A stretch of DNA of 64,000 bases from Pseudomonas saponiphila (GCF_900105185.1 NZ_FNTJ01000001.1:1-64000), one strand, 5' to 3'. Positions 37,838 through 48,087 are shown, counted from the first letter of the stretch. The notes: generated by a model from the sequence alone, not told the origin. Numbers and translations: made by a program.

Positions 37838-37870
37838 GAAATGAAACGAAACGGACCGTTTCATTTCGAT
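37838..37870. promoter_or_regulatory. Second PhlF-operator-like palindrome upstream of phlF
   Basis: GAAATGAAACGAAACGG-A-CCGTTTCATTTC is a long inverted repeat whose core AAACGGACCGTTT resembles the phlA-side operator. It lies about 65 bp before the phlF start, within a run of repeated ATGAA units, so PhlF may autoregulate here. Confidence 0.55.
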
Positions 37871-37931
37871 TCGAGGGAATCCTATACCCTGCGTTGCGAT
37901 TGTCAAGCGCCCTGCCTGGAGATTTTTTATT

Positions 37932-38534
37932 GTGGCTCGTACCCCATCTCGCAGCTCCATCGGCTCTTTGCGAAGTCCGCATACCCACAAAGCCATCCTC
38001 AGTTCCACCATCGAGATCCTCAAGGAATGCGGTTATTCCGGGCTCAGCATTGAGTCGGTCGCGCGCCGGGCGGGCGCCAGCAAACCGACGATCTATCGGT
38101 GGTGGTCGAACAAAGCGGCGTTGATCGCGGAAGTCTATGAAAACGAGAGCGAACAGGTGAGAAAGTTTCCTGATCTCGGCTCATTCAAGGCGGATCTTGA
38201 CTTTTTGCTGCGTAATCTCTGGAAAGTCTGGCGAGAAACCATTTGCGGAGAGGCGTTTCGCTGTGTGATTGCCGAAGCCCAGCTGGATCCAGCTACATTG
38301 ACCCAGCTCAAGGATCAGTTCATGGAGCGCAGAAGGGAGATGCCGAAAAAGTTGGTGGAAAATGCCATCAGCAATGGTGAGTTGCCCAAGGACACCAATC
38401 GCGAATTGCTGCTCGATATGATTTTCGGTTTTTGCTGGTATCGGCTGCTGACCGAGCAGTTGAGCGCGGAACAGGATATTGAGGAATTCACTGATTTACT
38501 GATCAACGGTGTCTGTTCTGGCGCCCAACGTTGA
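37932..38534 (+). CDS. phlF: PhlF, TetR-family repressor of phlACBDE
   Basis: A 200-residue TetR-type repressor released by DAPG. The N-terminal HTH is ILSSTIEILKECGYSGLSIESVARRAGASKPTIYRWWSNKAALIAEV (residues about 22-68). The start is GTG at 37932 (GTGGCTCGTACC...), with TGGAGA upstream, giving the known N-terminus ARTPSRSSIGSLRSPHTHKAIL. It is divergent from phlA across a 470-bp regulatory region. Confidence 0.96.
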   Translation: MARTPSRSSIGSLRSPHTHKAILSSTIEILKECGYSGLSIESVARRAGASKPTIYRWWSNKAALIAEVYENESEQVRKFPDLGSFKADLDFLLRNLWKVWRETICGEAFRCVIAEAQLDPATLTQLKDQFMERRREMPKKLVENAISNGELPKDTNRELLLDMIFGFCWYRLLTEQLSAEQDIEEFTDLLINGVCSGAQR

Positions 38535-38585
38535 TCCTTTGACTGCATTGAGCCTGCACTGGATGCGGGCTCAATGACCGGAGTT

Positions 38586-39470
38586 TCAGGCCGAAGCGGT
38601 AGCGAACTCCCGATACAGGTCCGGCAGAAAGCTGGCCAGATGATTGAACTCGCACATGTCGTGAACGGCGAACTCATAGGCCAGGGTTTCCAGCTCGGCT
38701 TCGCCGAAACCGCTTTCCTTGAGCAGTGCCGATGCTTTTTCTGCCCCGGGAAAGCGGGTCATCGACGGGTGCGAACCGACCCAGTAGCGGCTGGTCAGGT
38801 ACATGCCGCCCGGAACCTCCTTGAACAGATGCACCATCAGTGACACCGGCACCTGCGGATGCTCGGCCAGACTCATCAGGGCGCTGACGCTGCCATCGAT
38901 TTTCGCTTCGCGATACAGGTCGGGGTCCAGGCCCAGGCTGGCCGGCTCCTTGAAATCGATATGCAGGTGCATCAGGCGGTCGCCAACATATTCCGAGGCA
39001 CAGAAGGTATTGCCGTACAAACGCTCCTCGAAACTCAAGGACGCGTCACCCAGGCGCTGGTGGTTCACGCATGGATTACTGACATGGGCGTAGGGGAACC
39101 ACAGGGTATAGCGCTCCGCTTCCGCCGGGTGCCACATGAACCACCACTTGAACATTTGTGCGCTGCAGCCGGGGAAGAACTTGCGGCTCTGCACATAGGC
39201 CATCGGGCCGGGCAGCAGGGCATAGCCGGACTCTTCGCTGACGAAGTCCGGGTCGAGCAGGCGATTGATGTCCTCCACACTCGGAGTCAGGGTGTCTTTG
39301 AGGTCCATGGGGCCTTGCTGGATCTTGCGCACGGCGGACAGCGGCACACGCATTTCCGAGCGGAAATATTTGCCATAGGGCTTGTTCCTGACCGCCGCCT
39401 GGTTGCGCAGGAACAGCTTCTGCATGGGCAGGGAGAAGTAGGTGAAGGGGGTCATGACGCGCGCTTCCAT
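38586..39470 (-). CDS. phlG: PhlG, 2,4-diacetylphloroglucinol hydrolase
   Basis: Zinc-dependent C-C hydrolase that converts DAPG to monoacetylphloroglucinol plus acetate. The 294-residue protein has the zinc ligands of the characterised enzyme at H129, E160, H270 and E274, counted from the start at ATG 39470 ([20 protein letters not shown]). An upstream ATG at 39572 adds 34 unconserved residues; AAAGGA precedes 39470. It converges with phlF and is divergent from phlH. Confidence 0.96.
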   Translation of the reverse strand: MEARVMTPFTYFSLPMQKLFLRNQAAVRNKPYGKYFRSEMRVPLSAVRKIQQGPMDLKDTLTPSVEDINRLLDPDFVSEESGYALLPGPMAYVQSRKFFPGCSAQMFKWWFMWHPAEAERYTLWFPYAHVSNPCVNHQRLGDASLSFEERLYGNTFCASEYVGDRLMHLHIDFKEPASLGLDPDLYREAKIDGSVSALMSLAEHPQVPVSLMVHLFKEVPGGMYLTSRYWVGSHPSMTRFPGAEKASALLKESGFGEAELETLAYEFAVHDMCEFNHLASFLPDLYREFATASA

Positions 39471-39578
39471 GCTGATATCCTTTGGCTTGACTAGACGAGT
39501 GGCCGGCCTCTTCCTGTACTCCCTCATGCGTGGTTGCACGAGAAACTGGCGCTTTGTAGCTAAGCAGCGCATAAATAA

Positions 39579-39600
39579 AAGTCAAATTTGAATTTAACTT
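39579..39600. promoter_or_regulatory. Candidate PhlH operator between phlG and phlH
   Basis: A 22-bp AT-rich near-palindrome (AAGTCAAATTT then GAATTTAACTT; 9 of 11 arm positions match) lies 13 bp before phlH and 109 bp upstream of phlG. TetR repressors such as PhlH usually bind their own divergent intergenic region. Confidence 0.6.
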
Positions 39601-39612
39601 AGTGAGAAAGCC

Positions 39613-40287
39613 ATGGATCTTTCCGCTTCCCCGCAGACGCCTGCGGCCCGTGCACCGCGCCAGGATGGCCAGGCGACTCGCCAGCAGATTCTGGAAACGG
39701 CCGGCCAGCTGTTTGCCGAGCAGGGGTACGCCAACACCACCAGCAAGCAGATCTGCGAGAACTCCAAGGCCAACAATGCCTCGGTCAATTATCACTTCGA
39801 AAACAAGGACGGCCTGTATCGGGCGGTGTTGCGCGAAGCCCATGACCGCCTGCTGCGGATCGAGACGATGATCACCCTGAGCCAGAGCCAGGACCGCGCC
39901 GAGGACAAGCTGCGAGCCATCGTCACCGTGCTGATCGAGGGGCTGGCCAACCAGCGCGAGGGCTGGGCGCTGAAGGTGCTGACCCGCGAGCTGCTGTCGC
40001 CCTCGTCGGTGTTGCCGGAGGTGCTGGAGGAGCAAGCCTTTCCCAAGGCGCAGATCGTGCGCAACATTCTCGGCCAGATCATGCAACTGCCGCCGGACGA
40101 CCCGGCCACGTTGCGCAGCGCGGTCAGCGTGTTTGCGCCATGCCTGTTTCTGCTGATTGCCCATGAGCCGCTGACGCGCCATGTGTTGCCTGGGTTGGCC
40201 CTCGATCCGCCGGCGTTGATCGAGCACATGATGAGTTACGCCCTGGCCGGCCTGGCTGCCGTGTCTCGGGCTTCGACTCCCGTATAG
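39613..40287 (+). CDS. phlH: PhlH, TetR-family repressor of phlG
   Basis: A 224-residue TetR regulator with the HTH GQATRQQILETAGQLFAEQGYANTTSKQICENSKANNASVNYHFENKDGLYRAVL (residues about 19-72). Divergent from phlG, which it is known to repress in related strains, with phloroglucinol derivatives as inducers. Start ATG 39613; AGAAAG-type site precedes it. It ends in a shared terminator with the DUF2388 gene. Confidence 0.92.
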   Translation: MDLSASPQTPAARAPRQDGQATRQQILETAGQLFAEQGYANTTSKQICENSKANNASVNYHFENKDGLYRAVLREAHDRLLRIETMITLSQSQDRAEDKLRAIVTVLIEGLANQREGWALKVLTRELLSPSSVLPEVLEEQAFPKAQIVRNILGQIMQLPPDDPATLRSAVSVFAPCLFLLIAHEPLTRHVLPGLALDPPALIEHMMSYALAGLAAVSRASTPV

Positions 40288-40302
40288 GCCATTGTCCGGG
40301 CA

Positions 40303-40334
40303 AAAAAACGCCGACCCAGAGGTCGGCGTTGTTG
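40303..40334. terminator. Bidirectional terminator between phlH and the DUF2388 gene
   Basis: AACGCCGACC (40307-40316) pairs with GGTCGGCGTT (40321-40330), preceded by AAAAA and followed by GTTGTTT, so it works for both convergent genes. Confidence 0.85.
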
Positions 40335-40357
40335 TTTGGCGATTCCAGGGCCGGTTC

Positions 40358-40675
40358 TTACTCCTGGGCGACGGCGTTCTTGGCCAGGATGGCGTTGGCC
40401 AGCTCCATGTCGGTGGCCTTGAGGCCAGGGTTGTCGGCGCGGACTTTCTGCATCGCGGCTTCCAGGTATGGGCCGCGGATGCTGCCTTCGCTGGCGACGA
40501 AGCTACCGGCGTCGTCCTGAGCGGCGACGATCAGTTTGTGGTCCTTGAAGGTCAGGTAAGTGGAGCCAGTGGTGGCACCGGAGGAAATGACGTTACGCCA
40601 GAAGGTGTCGGCCATCGCCGAACCAACGGGAAGGGAAAGCAGGGCAAGGGTGGCGACAGCTATTTTCAGACGCAT
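40358..40675 (-). CDS. DUF2388 domain-containing exported protein
   Basis: A 105-residue protein with a signal peptide (MRLKIAVATLALLSLPVGSAMA) and a body DTFWRNVISSGATTGSTYLTFKDHKLIVAAQDDAGSFVASEGSIRGPYLE typical of DUF2388, a family restricted mainly to Pseudomonas. Start at ATG 40675; an upstream ATG (40690) would weaken the signal peptide. Function unknown. It probably marks the return to core genome to the right of phlH. Confidence 0.85.
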   Translation of the reverse strand: MRLKIAVATLALLSLPVGSAMADTFWRNVISSGATTGSTYLTFKDHKLIVAAQDDAGSFVASEGSIRGPYLEAAMQKVRADNPGLKATDMELANAILAKNAVAQE

Positions 40676-40746
40676 GATGGGTGACTCCAACAGGGGGGGA
40701 TCTGCACGGTTTGATTCTAGATACCCCAGCGGAGTTCCGTGACCTA

Positions 40747-41196
40747 TCAGTCAAGGTTTTCGACCAGCAGGACGGCGCCCTCCTGACCTATCACCCGCAC
40801 CCGAGACCCCACCGGCGCGTCGGCGCCCTTGGCGATCCACACCCCGTCGGCGACCTTGATCCGGCCGCGGCCATTGATGATTGCCTGATGCACGACGAAG
40901 GTCTTGCCGATCAGTTCCTGGCCCCGCAGGTTCAGGTTCGGCTGGTCGCTGGGGCGGGCCACGCTGCGCTGACGTCGCCACCAGTACAGGGCCGTCAGCA
41001 CCGATAGCAGGCCGAACAGGAAAAGCTGCACCTCCCAGGACAGACCGGGAATCAGGAATGTCATGGCCCCGACGAAAGCGGCGGCCAGCCCTATCCACAG
41101 CAGGTAGCCGCCGGCACCGAACACCTCGAAGATCAGCAGCAGGGTGCCCAGGGCGAGCCAATCCCAGAACGACAGGGTTTGCAGGTATGCCAGCAT
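40747..41196 (-). CDS. NfeD family membrane protein
   Basis: A 149-residue NfeD-like protein: two to three hydrophobic segments (DWLALGTLLLIFEVFGAGGYLLWIGLAAAFVGAMTFLI, and VQLFLFGLLSVLTALYWW), then an OB-fold C-terminal domain (LNLRGQELIGKTFVVHQAIINGRGRIKVADGVWIAKG). Start at ATG 41196, ten bases past the stop of the SPFH gene; an ATG further upstream overlaps that gene. NfeD and SPFH proteins form membrane pairs. Confidence 0.88.
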   Translation of the reverse strand: MLAYLQTLSFWDWLALGTLLLIFEVFGAGGYLLWIGLAAAFVGAMTFLIPGLSWEVQLFLFGLLSVLTALYWWRRQRSVARPSDQPNLNLRGQELIGKTFVVHQAIINGRGRIKVADGVWIAKGADAPVGSRVRVIGQEGAVLLVENLD

Positions 41197-41206
41197 GGTG
41201 CGTGCC

Positions 41207-42148
41207 TCAGCCTTTCTTGCCGTCGAACGTGGCCTTGACGATTTCGCCAATGCCGCCCACGGCGCCGATCACCTGGCTGGCCTCCAGCGGCATCAGGATC
41301 ACCTTGCTGTTGTTGGCTGCCGCCAGCTTGCCCAGGGCATCGATGTATTTTTGCGCCACGAAGTAGTTGATCGCCTGAACGTTGCCGCTGGCGATTGCTT
41401 CGGACACCACCTGGGTCGCCCGGGCTTCAGCTTCGGCTTGACGCTCCCGGGCTTCGGATTCGAGAAACGCCGCCTGACGCTCGCCCTCGGCTTCCAGAAT
41501 CTGCGCCTGTTTCTTGCCTTCGGCCGTGAGGATGGCCGCCGCCCGCAGACCCTCGGCCTCAAGGATCTGTGCGCGCTTGACCCGTTCGGCCTTCATCTGC
41601 CCGGACATGGCCGCCATCAGGTCGGCGGGTGGGCTGATGTCCTTGATTTCGATCCGGGTGATCTTGATGCCCCAGGGCGCGGTGGCTTCGTCGACGGTAC
41701 GCAGGAGTTTCTCGTTGATAGCGTCACGCTGGCTGAGCATCGCATCCAGTTCCATGGACCCGAGCACGGTACGGATATTGGTTTGCAGCAAGTTGCGGAT
41801 GGCGTGCTCGAGGTTGTTGACCTCGTAGGCGGCCTGGGCCGTGTTGACCACTTGAAAGAAGCACACGGCGTCGATTTTCACCGTGGCGTTGTCGGCGGTG
41901 ATGACTTCCTGGGGAGGGATGTCCAGCACGCTTTCCATGACATTGATCTTGCGACCGATGCGGTCCATCACCGGAATGATGATGTTCAGCCCCGGCTTGA
42001 GGGTGTTGGTGTAGCGGCCGAAGCGCTCCACGGTCCATTGATAGCCTTGGGGCACGACCTTGAAGCCCATGAAGACCAGGGCCACCGCCAGGGCGACGAA
42101 AAGTAACAGTACGCTTCCGATCTGCATCACATTCACCTGCTCAGTCAT
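41207..42148 (-). CDS. SPFH/Band 7 (stomatin-like) membrane protein
   Basis: A 313-residue QmcA-like protein. One N-terminal membrane helix ([18 protein letters not shown]), then the SPFH domain [65 protein letters not shown] and a coiled coil rich in AE repeats ([20 protein letters not shown]). Forms membrane microdomains with its NfeD neighbour. Start ATG 42148. Confidence 0.92.
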   Translation of the reverse strand: MTEQVNVMQIGSVLLLFVALAVALVFMGFKVVPQGYQWTVERFGRYTNTLKPGLNIIIPVMDRIGRKINVMESVLDIPPQEVITADNATVKIDAVCFFQVVNTAQAAYEVNNLEHAIRNLLQTNIRTVLGSMELDAMLSQRDAINEKLLRTVDEATAPWGIKITRIEIKDISPPADLMAAMSGQMKAERVKRAQILEAEGLRAAAILTAEGKKQAQILEAEGERQAAFLESEARERQAEAEARATQVVSEAIASGNVQAINYFVAQKYIDALGKLAAANNSKVILMPLEASQVIGAVGGIGEIVKATFDGKKG

Positions 42149-42209
42149 TGCTCAAGGGGGACGGCGCGCACGAGTGTAGGGGGGCTGCCCGTCCTGGCGT
42201 CCGATCCGC

Positions 42210-43817
42210 TCAAAGCCGGAAGCGGGTGACCGACGTCTGCAACGTGGCCACGGAGTTTTCCATCTGCTCCACCGTGAGGGTCAGGTCCCGCATGGCCTGG
42301 CTGTTGCGCCGCGCTACCTGACTGATCATTTCCACCCGCTGGGCCACTTCGCTGCCGGCCTTGGACTGTTCGCCGATGGTGTGGGAAATCTCCTCCACCA
42401 TCAGTGCCGAGCGCTGGGCGCCCTGGCGTATCTCATTGATCGAGGTCCCCGCTTGCTGGGCCATGTGGACCCCGTCGTTGACCCGGCTGACCCCGGTTTG
42501 CATGCTGCTCACCGCCTGTTCGGTGGTTTCGCGGATGCGCTGGATCATGTCGGTGATCTCCCGGGTCGATTGCGCGGTGCGCGCCGCGAGGTTGCGCACC
42601 TCGTCGGCGACCACGGCAAATCCGCGTCCGGCCTCGCCGGCCCGGGCCGCCTCGATGGCGGCATTCAGGGCCAGCAGGTTGGTCTGCTCGGCAATGCCGT
42701 TGATCACCTGGATGATCGAATGAATCTCTTCCGAGGACTGTCCCAGGGCGGTGATGCTCTGGGACGAGTTGTTCACCGCTTCGGCAATGTGGCTCATGCC
42801 GTCCACCACCCCGAGGATGACCTGGCCACCGCTGCCGGCCAGGGATTCGGACTGGGCGGCAATGCTCTGGGCATTGCGCGCGTGCTCGGCGACCTGGGCA
42901 ATGTTGCTGATCATCTGTTCCATGGCCGCGGCCATGTTGGTGGCGCCGTCGGCCTGCTCGGTGGCGCCGTCGGCAATGCCCAGTGAGGTGTCGCTGAGAC
43001 TGTGGGAGCGTCCTCGCAGCTCCTCGCTCTCGTGGCGGATGGTGGTGATCATCTGCCGCAGGTTGTCCTGCATTTCACCCAGGGCCTGCTGCAACTGCCC
43101 GGCTTCGTCCCGGCTGTCGATACTGATAACGGTGGTCAGGTTGCCCTGGGCGATGGCCCGGGCGGTGGCGACCGACTTTTCCAGGGGTTTGAGTACCCGG
43201 ATGAGCAACTGGCGGGTCAGCAGGCACAGGGCCAGGGCGGCAATCAGGCTGCCGCCGATCAGCCACCCAGCCGCCTGGCGCACGGCACGTTCACTGTCTT
43301 GGCGAGTCTGTGCCGAAATCGCTTCGATCTTGCTGCTCAATGCCGTGTTGCGAGTTTCCACTTCACTGAAACGTTGGGAAAACTCTTGCATGTGCAGGCG
43401 TGCCGCCTGCGGGTCCTTGAGGGCCTGGTCGGCGATGCTCTCGGCGGCATGAATGTAGTTCTCCAGGACCGGTTGCAGCTCGCTGATGGCATCGCGGATA
43501 TCCGCTGCCAGGGGCAGCTTGGCGTTTTCTGCCAGAGACTTGCGGAACCAGTCGCCGTGTTCACGCAGGCTGCTACGCACCTCCTCGCCGGCCGCACTGT
43601 CGCCGGGTTCGCTGCTCAGCGCCTCCAGCACATCGGCCCGCAGGGCGTCGTGCATCATGTCGGCCTCCAGGTGGTTGCGCAGGGCGCTGGCATTGAGTTC
43701 ATTGTCATGCAGTGCGCCGGCCAGGCGCGATTGTCCCCACAGACCGAGACCCGCCACCAGGGCAATGGCCAGTAGGCTGAGAACCCCGGAGGCGATCATG
43801 TTTTGACGAATATTCAT
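42210..43817 (-). CDS. Methyl-accepting chemotaxis protein (HBM-type sensor)
   Basis: A 535-residue chemoreceptor. N-terminal membrane helix ([19 protein letters not shown]), a periplasmic helical region of about 150 residues (like the HBM bimodular sensors), second membrane helix ([23 protein letters not shown]), HAMP ([20 protein letters not shown]) and a long signalling coil with the hairpin tip [45 protein letters not shown]. The ligand is unknown; HBM sensors often sense organic acids. Start ATG 43817. Confidence 0.92.
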   Translation of the reverse strand: MNIRQNMIASGVLSLLAIALVAGLGLWGQSRLAGALHDNELNASALRNHLEADMMHDALRADVLEALSSEPGDSAAGEEVRSSLREHGDWFRKSLAENAKLPLAADIRDAISELQPVLENYIHAAESIADQALKDPQAARLHMQEFSQRFSEVETRNTALSSKIEAISAQTRQDSERAVRQAAGWLIGGSLIAALALCLLTRQLLIRVLKPLEKSVATARAIAQGNLTTVISIDSRDEAGQLQQALGEMQDNLRQMITTIRHESEELRGRSHSLSDTSLGIADGATEQADGATNMAAAMEQMISNIAQVAEHARNAQSIAAQSESLAGSGGQVILGVVDGMSHIAEAVNNSSQSITALGQSSEEIHSIIQVINGIAEQTNLLALNAAIEAARAGEAGRGFAVVADEVRNLAARTAQSTREITDMIQRIRETTEQAVSSMQTGVSRVNDGVHMAQQAGTSINEIRQGAQRSALMVEEISHTIGEQSKAGSEVAQRVEMISQVARRNSQAMRDLTLTVEQMENSVATLQTSVTRFRL

Positions 43818-43894
43818 GCCTGGCTTCCTGCTCGTTTTGGCGGTAACTGAAGCGTAGTTCAGTGCTCGGGGTTCGCCGCCTGGCGAGTTGTCGG

Positions 43895-45673
43895 CTAGCT
43901 ATCCCGGTTCTGCGGCGTGACCCGCAATACCTCCTCGAAACTGGTCAGGCCTTCGGCAAGCTTGCGGGCGGCGGCCTGGCGCAGGCTGTACATGCCGTCC
44001 TCGGCGGCCTGGCGGCGCAACTCGGCGAGGTCGAGGTCGCTTTGGATCAGGGCCCGGAGCGCGGCGCTCAAGGGCATGACTTCGTAGACCGCAGTGCGTC
44101 CGTGATAGCCGGTGCCCCGGCACTCGGCGCAGCCCACGGCCCGCATGCCATGGCGCGGTGGCGGGGATTGCCGGGGGTGGATCAGGTTCTGCCAGTCATC
44201 GCTGGCGAGTTCGGCGGGGGCCTTGCAGTGTCGGCACAGGGTGCGCACCAGGCGCTGGGCCATGACCCCGACCAGGGTGGCTCTGAGCAAATAGGGCGGC
44301 ACGCCCAGTTCCAGCAGGCGGCTGATGGCGGCCGGGGCGTCGTTGGTGTGCAGGGTGGATAGCACCAGGTGCCCGGTGAGCGCGGCCTGGATGGCCATTT
44401 CCGCGGTTTCCAGATCGCGGATCTCGCCGATCATGATGATGTCCGGGTCCTGGCGCATCAGCGCCCGTACGCCGCTGGAAAAACCCAGGTCGATGTTGGG
44501 CTGGACCTGCATCTGGTTGAATGCCGGCTCGATCATCTCGATCGGGTCTTCGATGGTGCAGAGGTTGATTTCAGGCGTCGCGAGCTGCTTCAGGGTGGTG
44601 TAGAGGGTGCTGGTCTTGCCCGAACCGGTGGGACCGGTGACCAGGATGATGCCGTGGGCCTGGGAGGTCATGGCTTGCCAGCGGCTCAGGTCGTCGGTGC
44701 CAAAGCCCAGTTGGTTGAAGTCCTTGAGCAGCACCTGGGGATCGAAGATGCGCATGACCAGTTTTTCGCCGAAGGCCGTGGGCAGGGTCGACAGGCGCAG
44801 CTCGATTTCGCTGCCTTCGGGAGGGCGGGTCTTGATTCGGCCGTCCTGGGGCTTGCGCTTTTCTGCGACGTTCATGCGTCCCAGGCTCTTGAGGCGGCTG
44901 ACCATGGCCAGGGTGACCTGGGGCGGAAACTGATAGACGTTGTGCAGCACACCGTCGATGCGAAAGCGCAGGGTGCCGTGTTCGCGGCGTGGTTCGATAT
45001 GAATGTCGCTTGCCCGTTGCTGGAAGGCGTACTGGAACAGCCAGTCGACGATGTTGACGATATGGGCATCGTCGGCATCCGGTGCCTGGTCGTTGGCTCC
45101 CAGCTTGAGCAGTTGTTCGAAGCTGCCCGGGCCGCTGGTCTTCTGTTCGCTGCTGGCGCCGCTGACCGACTTGGCCAGGCGGTAGAACTCCAGGGTCAGG
45201 CGCTGGATATCCGCCGGGCTGGCCACGACCCGTTGGATCGGGCGCTTGAGCACATGGGCCAGATCGGCCTCCCAGCCCCTGACATAGGGTTGGGCGCTGG
45301 CCACGGTAACGCTGTGGGCATCCACCGCGACGGCGAGGATCTTGTGCCGCTGGGCGAAGGCGAAGGACATCAAGGGGGTGATGCCGGCCACGTCGATCTG
45401 TAACGGATCGATGCGCAGGTACGGCTGGCCGGCCTGCTGCGCCAGCCAGGCAGTGAGGCTGTCCAGATCCAGGTGTCGCCCAGGATGCTGTCGGTCAGGC
45501 AACTGCTGGCTGGCGATGAACTCAAGAGGATGCAGGCTCGGATCGGCCCCCTGGCGACGGTCGCTCATGGCCTGTTCGGCGGCGTCCTGGCTGATGCGCT
45601 CCTGGGCCAGCAGTTCACTGAGCAGCTCGCTGAGATCCAGCCAGCGGTCCGGGGACACCTGGGCGGCGTGCAT
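43895..45673 (-). CDS. GspE/PulE-family type II secretion ATPase-like protein
   Basis: A 592-residue GspE-type ATPase. An N-terminal GspE_N (MshEN) region precedes the ATPase core with Walker [16 protein letters not shown], the Asp box TIEDPIEM, Walker [16 protein letters not shown] and a tetracysteine zinc motif (CRHCK ... [12 protein letters not shown]). Start at ATG 45673 ([18 protein letters not shown]), with AGGAG upstream. No secretin, pseudopilin or GspF gene is adjacent, so it is an orphan; a type IV pilus or secretion function is not certain. Confidence 0.88.
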   Translation of the reverse strand: MHAAQVSPDRWLDLSELLSELLAQERISQDAAEQAMSDRRQGADPSLHPLEFIASQQLPDRQHPGRHLDLDSLTAWLAQQAGQPYLRIDPLQIDVAGITPLMSFAFAQRHKILAVAVDAHSVTVASAQPYVRGWEADLAHVLKRPIQRVVASPADIQRLTLEFYRLAKSVSGASSEQKTSGPGSFEQLLKLGANDQAPDADDAHIVNIVDWLFQYAFQQRASDIHIEPRREHGTLRFRIDGVLHNVYQFPPQVTLAMVSRLKSLGRMNVAEKRKPQDGRIKTRPPEGSEIELRLSTLPTAFGEKLVMRIFDPQVLLKDFNQLGFGTDDLSRWQAMTSQAHGIILVTGPTGSGKTSTLYTTLKQLATPEINLCTIEDPIEMIEPAFNQMQVQPNIDLGFSSGVRALMRQDPDIIMIGEIRDLETAEMAIQAALTGHLVLSTLHTNDAPAAISRLLELGVPPYLLRATLVGVMAQRLVRTLCRHCKAPAELASDDWQNLIHPRQSPPPRHGMRAVGCAECRGTGYHGRTAVYEVMPLSAALRALIQSDLDLAELRRQAAEDGMYSLRQAAARKLAEGLTSFEEVLRVTPQNRDS

Positions 45674-45784
45674 GGGGACTCCTTGGGAGCGTGGTCCAGA
45701 GTCGTGTCTCTGGCCGCAAACAGCCAAGGATAGTCGCATCGGACGGCGCAGCCGCCGGCCAAGGGTTGCAGGGTTTTACCGGCC

Positions 45785-46114
45785 TCAGCCGGTGGCTTGC
45801 AGGGGCGAGGCCTCCAGCAATTGCAGCTCCACCGAGATGACACTGATCAGGTTGCGCAGCTTGTCGCCGATCACTCGGGCCCGGTGCCAGCTCAGGCCCG
45901 CGAGTTCCACCTCGATATGCAGCGTGTCGTCCTGCTGGATGACCGCGACCCGCTGCGGCACCAGGAGCTGCAGGGCGAAATGATTGAGTACCCGGCACAA
46001 CACATCGGCCTCGACATCGGCGAGCAGTTGGTAGTGCACGTGGCACTGGGCATTGTCGTGGTTCCAGACATCGGCGCGGGTCGCAGGGCTCGGGACGGGG
46101 CTGTGAAAGGGCAT
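45785..46114 (-). CDS. Hypothetical small protein
   Basis: A 109-residue protein of unknown function (MPFHSPVPSPATRADVWNHDNAQCHVHYQLLADVEADVLCRVLNHFALQLLVPQRVAVIQQDDTLHIEVELAGLSWHRARVIGDKLRN...). The alternating pattern resembles ACT-like alpha/beta folds, which would be fitting beside an Lrp gene, but this is only an impression. It is divergent from the Lrp-family regulator, with 124 bp between. Confidence 0.6.
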   Translation of the reverse strand: MPFHSPVPSPATRADVWNHDNAQCHVHYQLLADVEADVLCRVLNHFALQLLVPQRVAVIQQDDTLHIEVELAGLSWHRARVIGDKLRNLISVISVELQLLEASPLQATG

Positions 46115-46238
46115 GGCGATCTCCAGGTCAGTGGAGAAATTTTTACATTCGGTTTCGGGTTTTTCTTATCTAAGATGGAGTGAATTTGCCTGTTGGCAAA
46201 TTGCATGATTCGTATTTTGACGATTTCGGGGGTTAGTT

Positions 46239-46709
46239 ATGCAAAGCGAGCTGGATGCCTACGATCGCCGGATCCTTGCGTTGCTGCAAGACGACGCGTC
46301 GCTTTCCAGTGCCCAGATTGCCGAACGGGTGGGGTTGTCCCAGTCGCCTTGCTGGCGGCGGATTCAGCGCATGAAGGATGAAGGGGTGATTCGCGGCCAG
46401 GTGACCTTGCTCGACCGCAAGAAGATTGGCCTGAACACGCAGATCTTTGCCGAGATCAAGCTCAACGCCCATGGCCGCTCCAACTTCACCGAGTTCACCG
46501 AAGCCATTCGCGGTTTTCCCGAGGTGCTGGAGTGTTATGTGCTGATGGGCGCGGTGGACTTCCTGTTGCGCATCGTGACGGCGGATATCGAGGCCTACGA
46601 GCGGTTCTTCTTCGAGAAGCTGTCCATGGTGCCTGGCATTCAGGAGGTGAACTCGATCGTCGCCCTGTCGGAGATCAAGTCCACCACCAGCCTGCCGGTA
46701 TTGCGCTGA
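46239..46709 (+). CDS. Lrp/AsnC-family transcriptional regulator
   Basis: A 156-residue Lrp-type protein: HTH LDAYDRRILALLQDDASLSSAQIAERVGLSQSPCWRRIQRMKDEGVIRG (residues about 3-52), then the RAM/ACT domain (FTEAIRGFPEVLECYVLMGAVDFLLRIVTADIEAYERFFFEKLS). It senses amino acids by family rule; the target is unknown, possibly the divergent small gene. Start ATG 46239. Confidence 0.9.
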   Translation: MQSELDAYDRRILALLQDDASLSSAQIAERVGLSQSPCWRRIQRMKDEGVIRGQVTLLDRKKIGLNTQIFAEIKLNAHGRSNFTEFTEAIRGFPEVLECYVLMGAVDFLLRIVTADIEAYERFFFEKLSMVPGIQEVNSIVALSEIKSTTSLPVLR

Positions 46710-46719
46710 GGGCGATTGA

Positions 46720-48087
46720 TTACAGGCGCAGCAGGGTCTTCCAGGCGCGGTTCTGGAACACCGCGATGGCTTGCTGCTTGCGAGCATCTAGGGCTTCGTC
46801 GGTGATTGGTTCGTTGGCCAGTTGGGCCAGTTTGTTCAGTTCACCGTAGAGGCGATCGAGCTCCGGGATCTCCAGGGCGGCGCGGGCGTGGTGCAACCAG
46901 GCCTGGATGCGCTCGATCCGCGGCAGTTGCTCGGCCAGGTCTTCAGGCTGCTGCTGGTAGCGCGGCAGTTGCAGGGAGGTGGCCTCTTCGGCCAGCAGGC
47001 GTGGCAGCCAGCTGCCCAGTTGCGCCGCGCCCTGGCGGTTGCCACGGGTGTTGCGTTCGGCGGTCCAGGAGCGGGCCAGCAGCCAGCGCGAAGTATTCAG
47101 GGAGAACAGGCCCCAGCGCACGTCCTGCAGCTCTTCGATGAATTGCTCCGGTGCGGCCTTGCGCACGTCTTCATCGTCGAGGCCGGCCTGCACCAGCGGG
47201 CGCCAGTCTTCCAGCAGGGCATCCAGGGCACTGCGCAGTTCGGCGGTGGACTGGCGCGGCGCGGCCTGGCCCAGGCTGCTGGCCAGGGCCCGCAGTTCGG
47301 CGAGGTTGTCTACCCAATCCTGCAGCAGGCGCCAGTGGCCGTTGAAGCGATACTGTTCGGCCAGGCGCTGGCTGCTGCCCAGCAGATGCCAGGCCAGGGC
47401 GGCGAAGGCGTCGTCCAGCGGGGTTTCGGCACTCAGCTGTGGCGCCGGCAGGCTCAGGGAGTAGCTGCCGGCATCGAACAGGCGATAGCCGCGCTCGGCC
47501 TTGCTGATATCGCAGGGCATCAACGGCAGGGTGAGGGCCAGTTCCGCAGCCAGTTCCAGCAACGCGGCCGGTTCACCTTCGCGCAGTTCCAGTTCCAGCT
47601 CGCAGATTTCTTCCTTGTGCTTGCCGGCAATCACCTGGCCCAGGTCCAGAGCGGCTTCGATCACCACCTTGGCCTTGCCCCGGCCCCAGGCGATTTCTGC
47701 GCGCTCGCGGACAAAGTCGGTGGTGAACAGTGGCTTGAGGGTCTTTTTGTCCAGATCGGCGAGGGCTTCGGGCCAGCATTCGCCGTCGAGCTTCTTCAGG
47801 TCGAGCTTGGCCTTGGCCAGTTGCCAGTCGTATTCGTTGCGCTCGGAAAGGCCGGCGACGCTCTGACCGCTGGTCTTGAGGGTCTGGATCACCGCATCAC
47901 CGTCGCGGCGCAGGCGCAGGGCGACTTTGGCCCGGGCCAGATCGCGTTCTGGGGTGTCGAAGTACTGGTTCATCAGCTCACGGCGTTCCCAGCCACTTTT
48001 GTTGCGTTTTTTCAGGAGCGGGTGCTCGCGCAGGGCGGCGAGGGTTTCGCGGCTGACGCGGAGTTTGATTTCGGTTTCTTTCTGCAT
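46720..48087 (-). CDS. CYTH-CHAD domain protein (inorganic triphosphatase-like)
   Basis: A 455-residue protein with an N-terminal CYTH domain carrying the ExExK motif (MQKETEIKLRVSRETLAAL) and a C-terminal helical CHAD domain (residues about 215-450, with histidine- and arginine-rich helices that bind polyphosphate). Related to YgiF, a triphosphatase. Convergent with the Lrp gene. Start ATG 48087. Confidence 0.9.
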   Translation of the reverse strand: MQKETEIKLRVSRETLAALREHPLLKKRNKSGWERRELMNQYFDTPERDLARAKVALRLRRDGDAVIQTLKTSGQSVAGLSERNEYDWQLAKAKLDLKKLDGECWPEALADLDKKTLKPLFTTDFVRERAEIAWGRGKAKVVIEAALDLGQVIAGKHKEEICELELELREGEPAALLELAAELALTLPLMPCDISKAERGYRLFDAGSYSLSLPAPQLSAETPLDDAFAALAWHLLGSSQRLAEQYRFNGHWRLLQDWVDNLAELRALASSLGQAAPRQSTAELRSALDALLEDWRPLVQAGLDDEDVRKAAPEQFIEELQDVRWGLFSLNTSRWLLARSWTAERNTRGNRQGAAQLGSWLPRLLAEEATSLQLPRYQQQPEDLAEQLPRIERIQAWLHHARAALEIPELDRLYGELNKLAQLANEPITDEALDARKQQAIAVFQNRAWKTLLRL

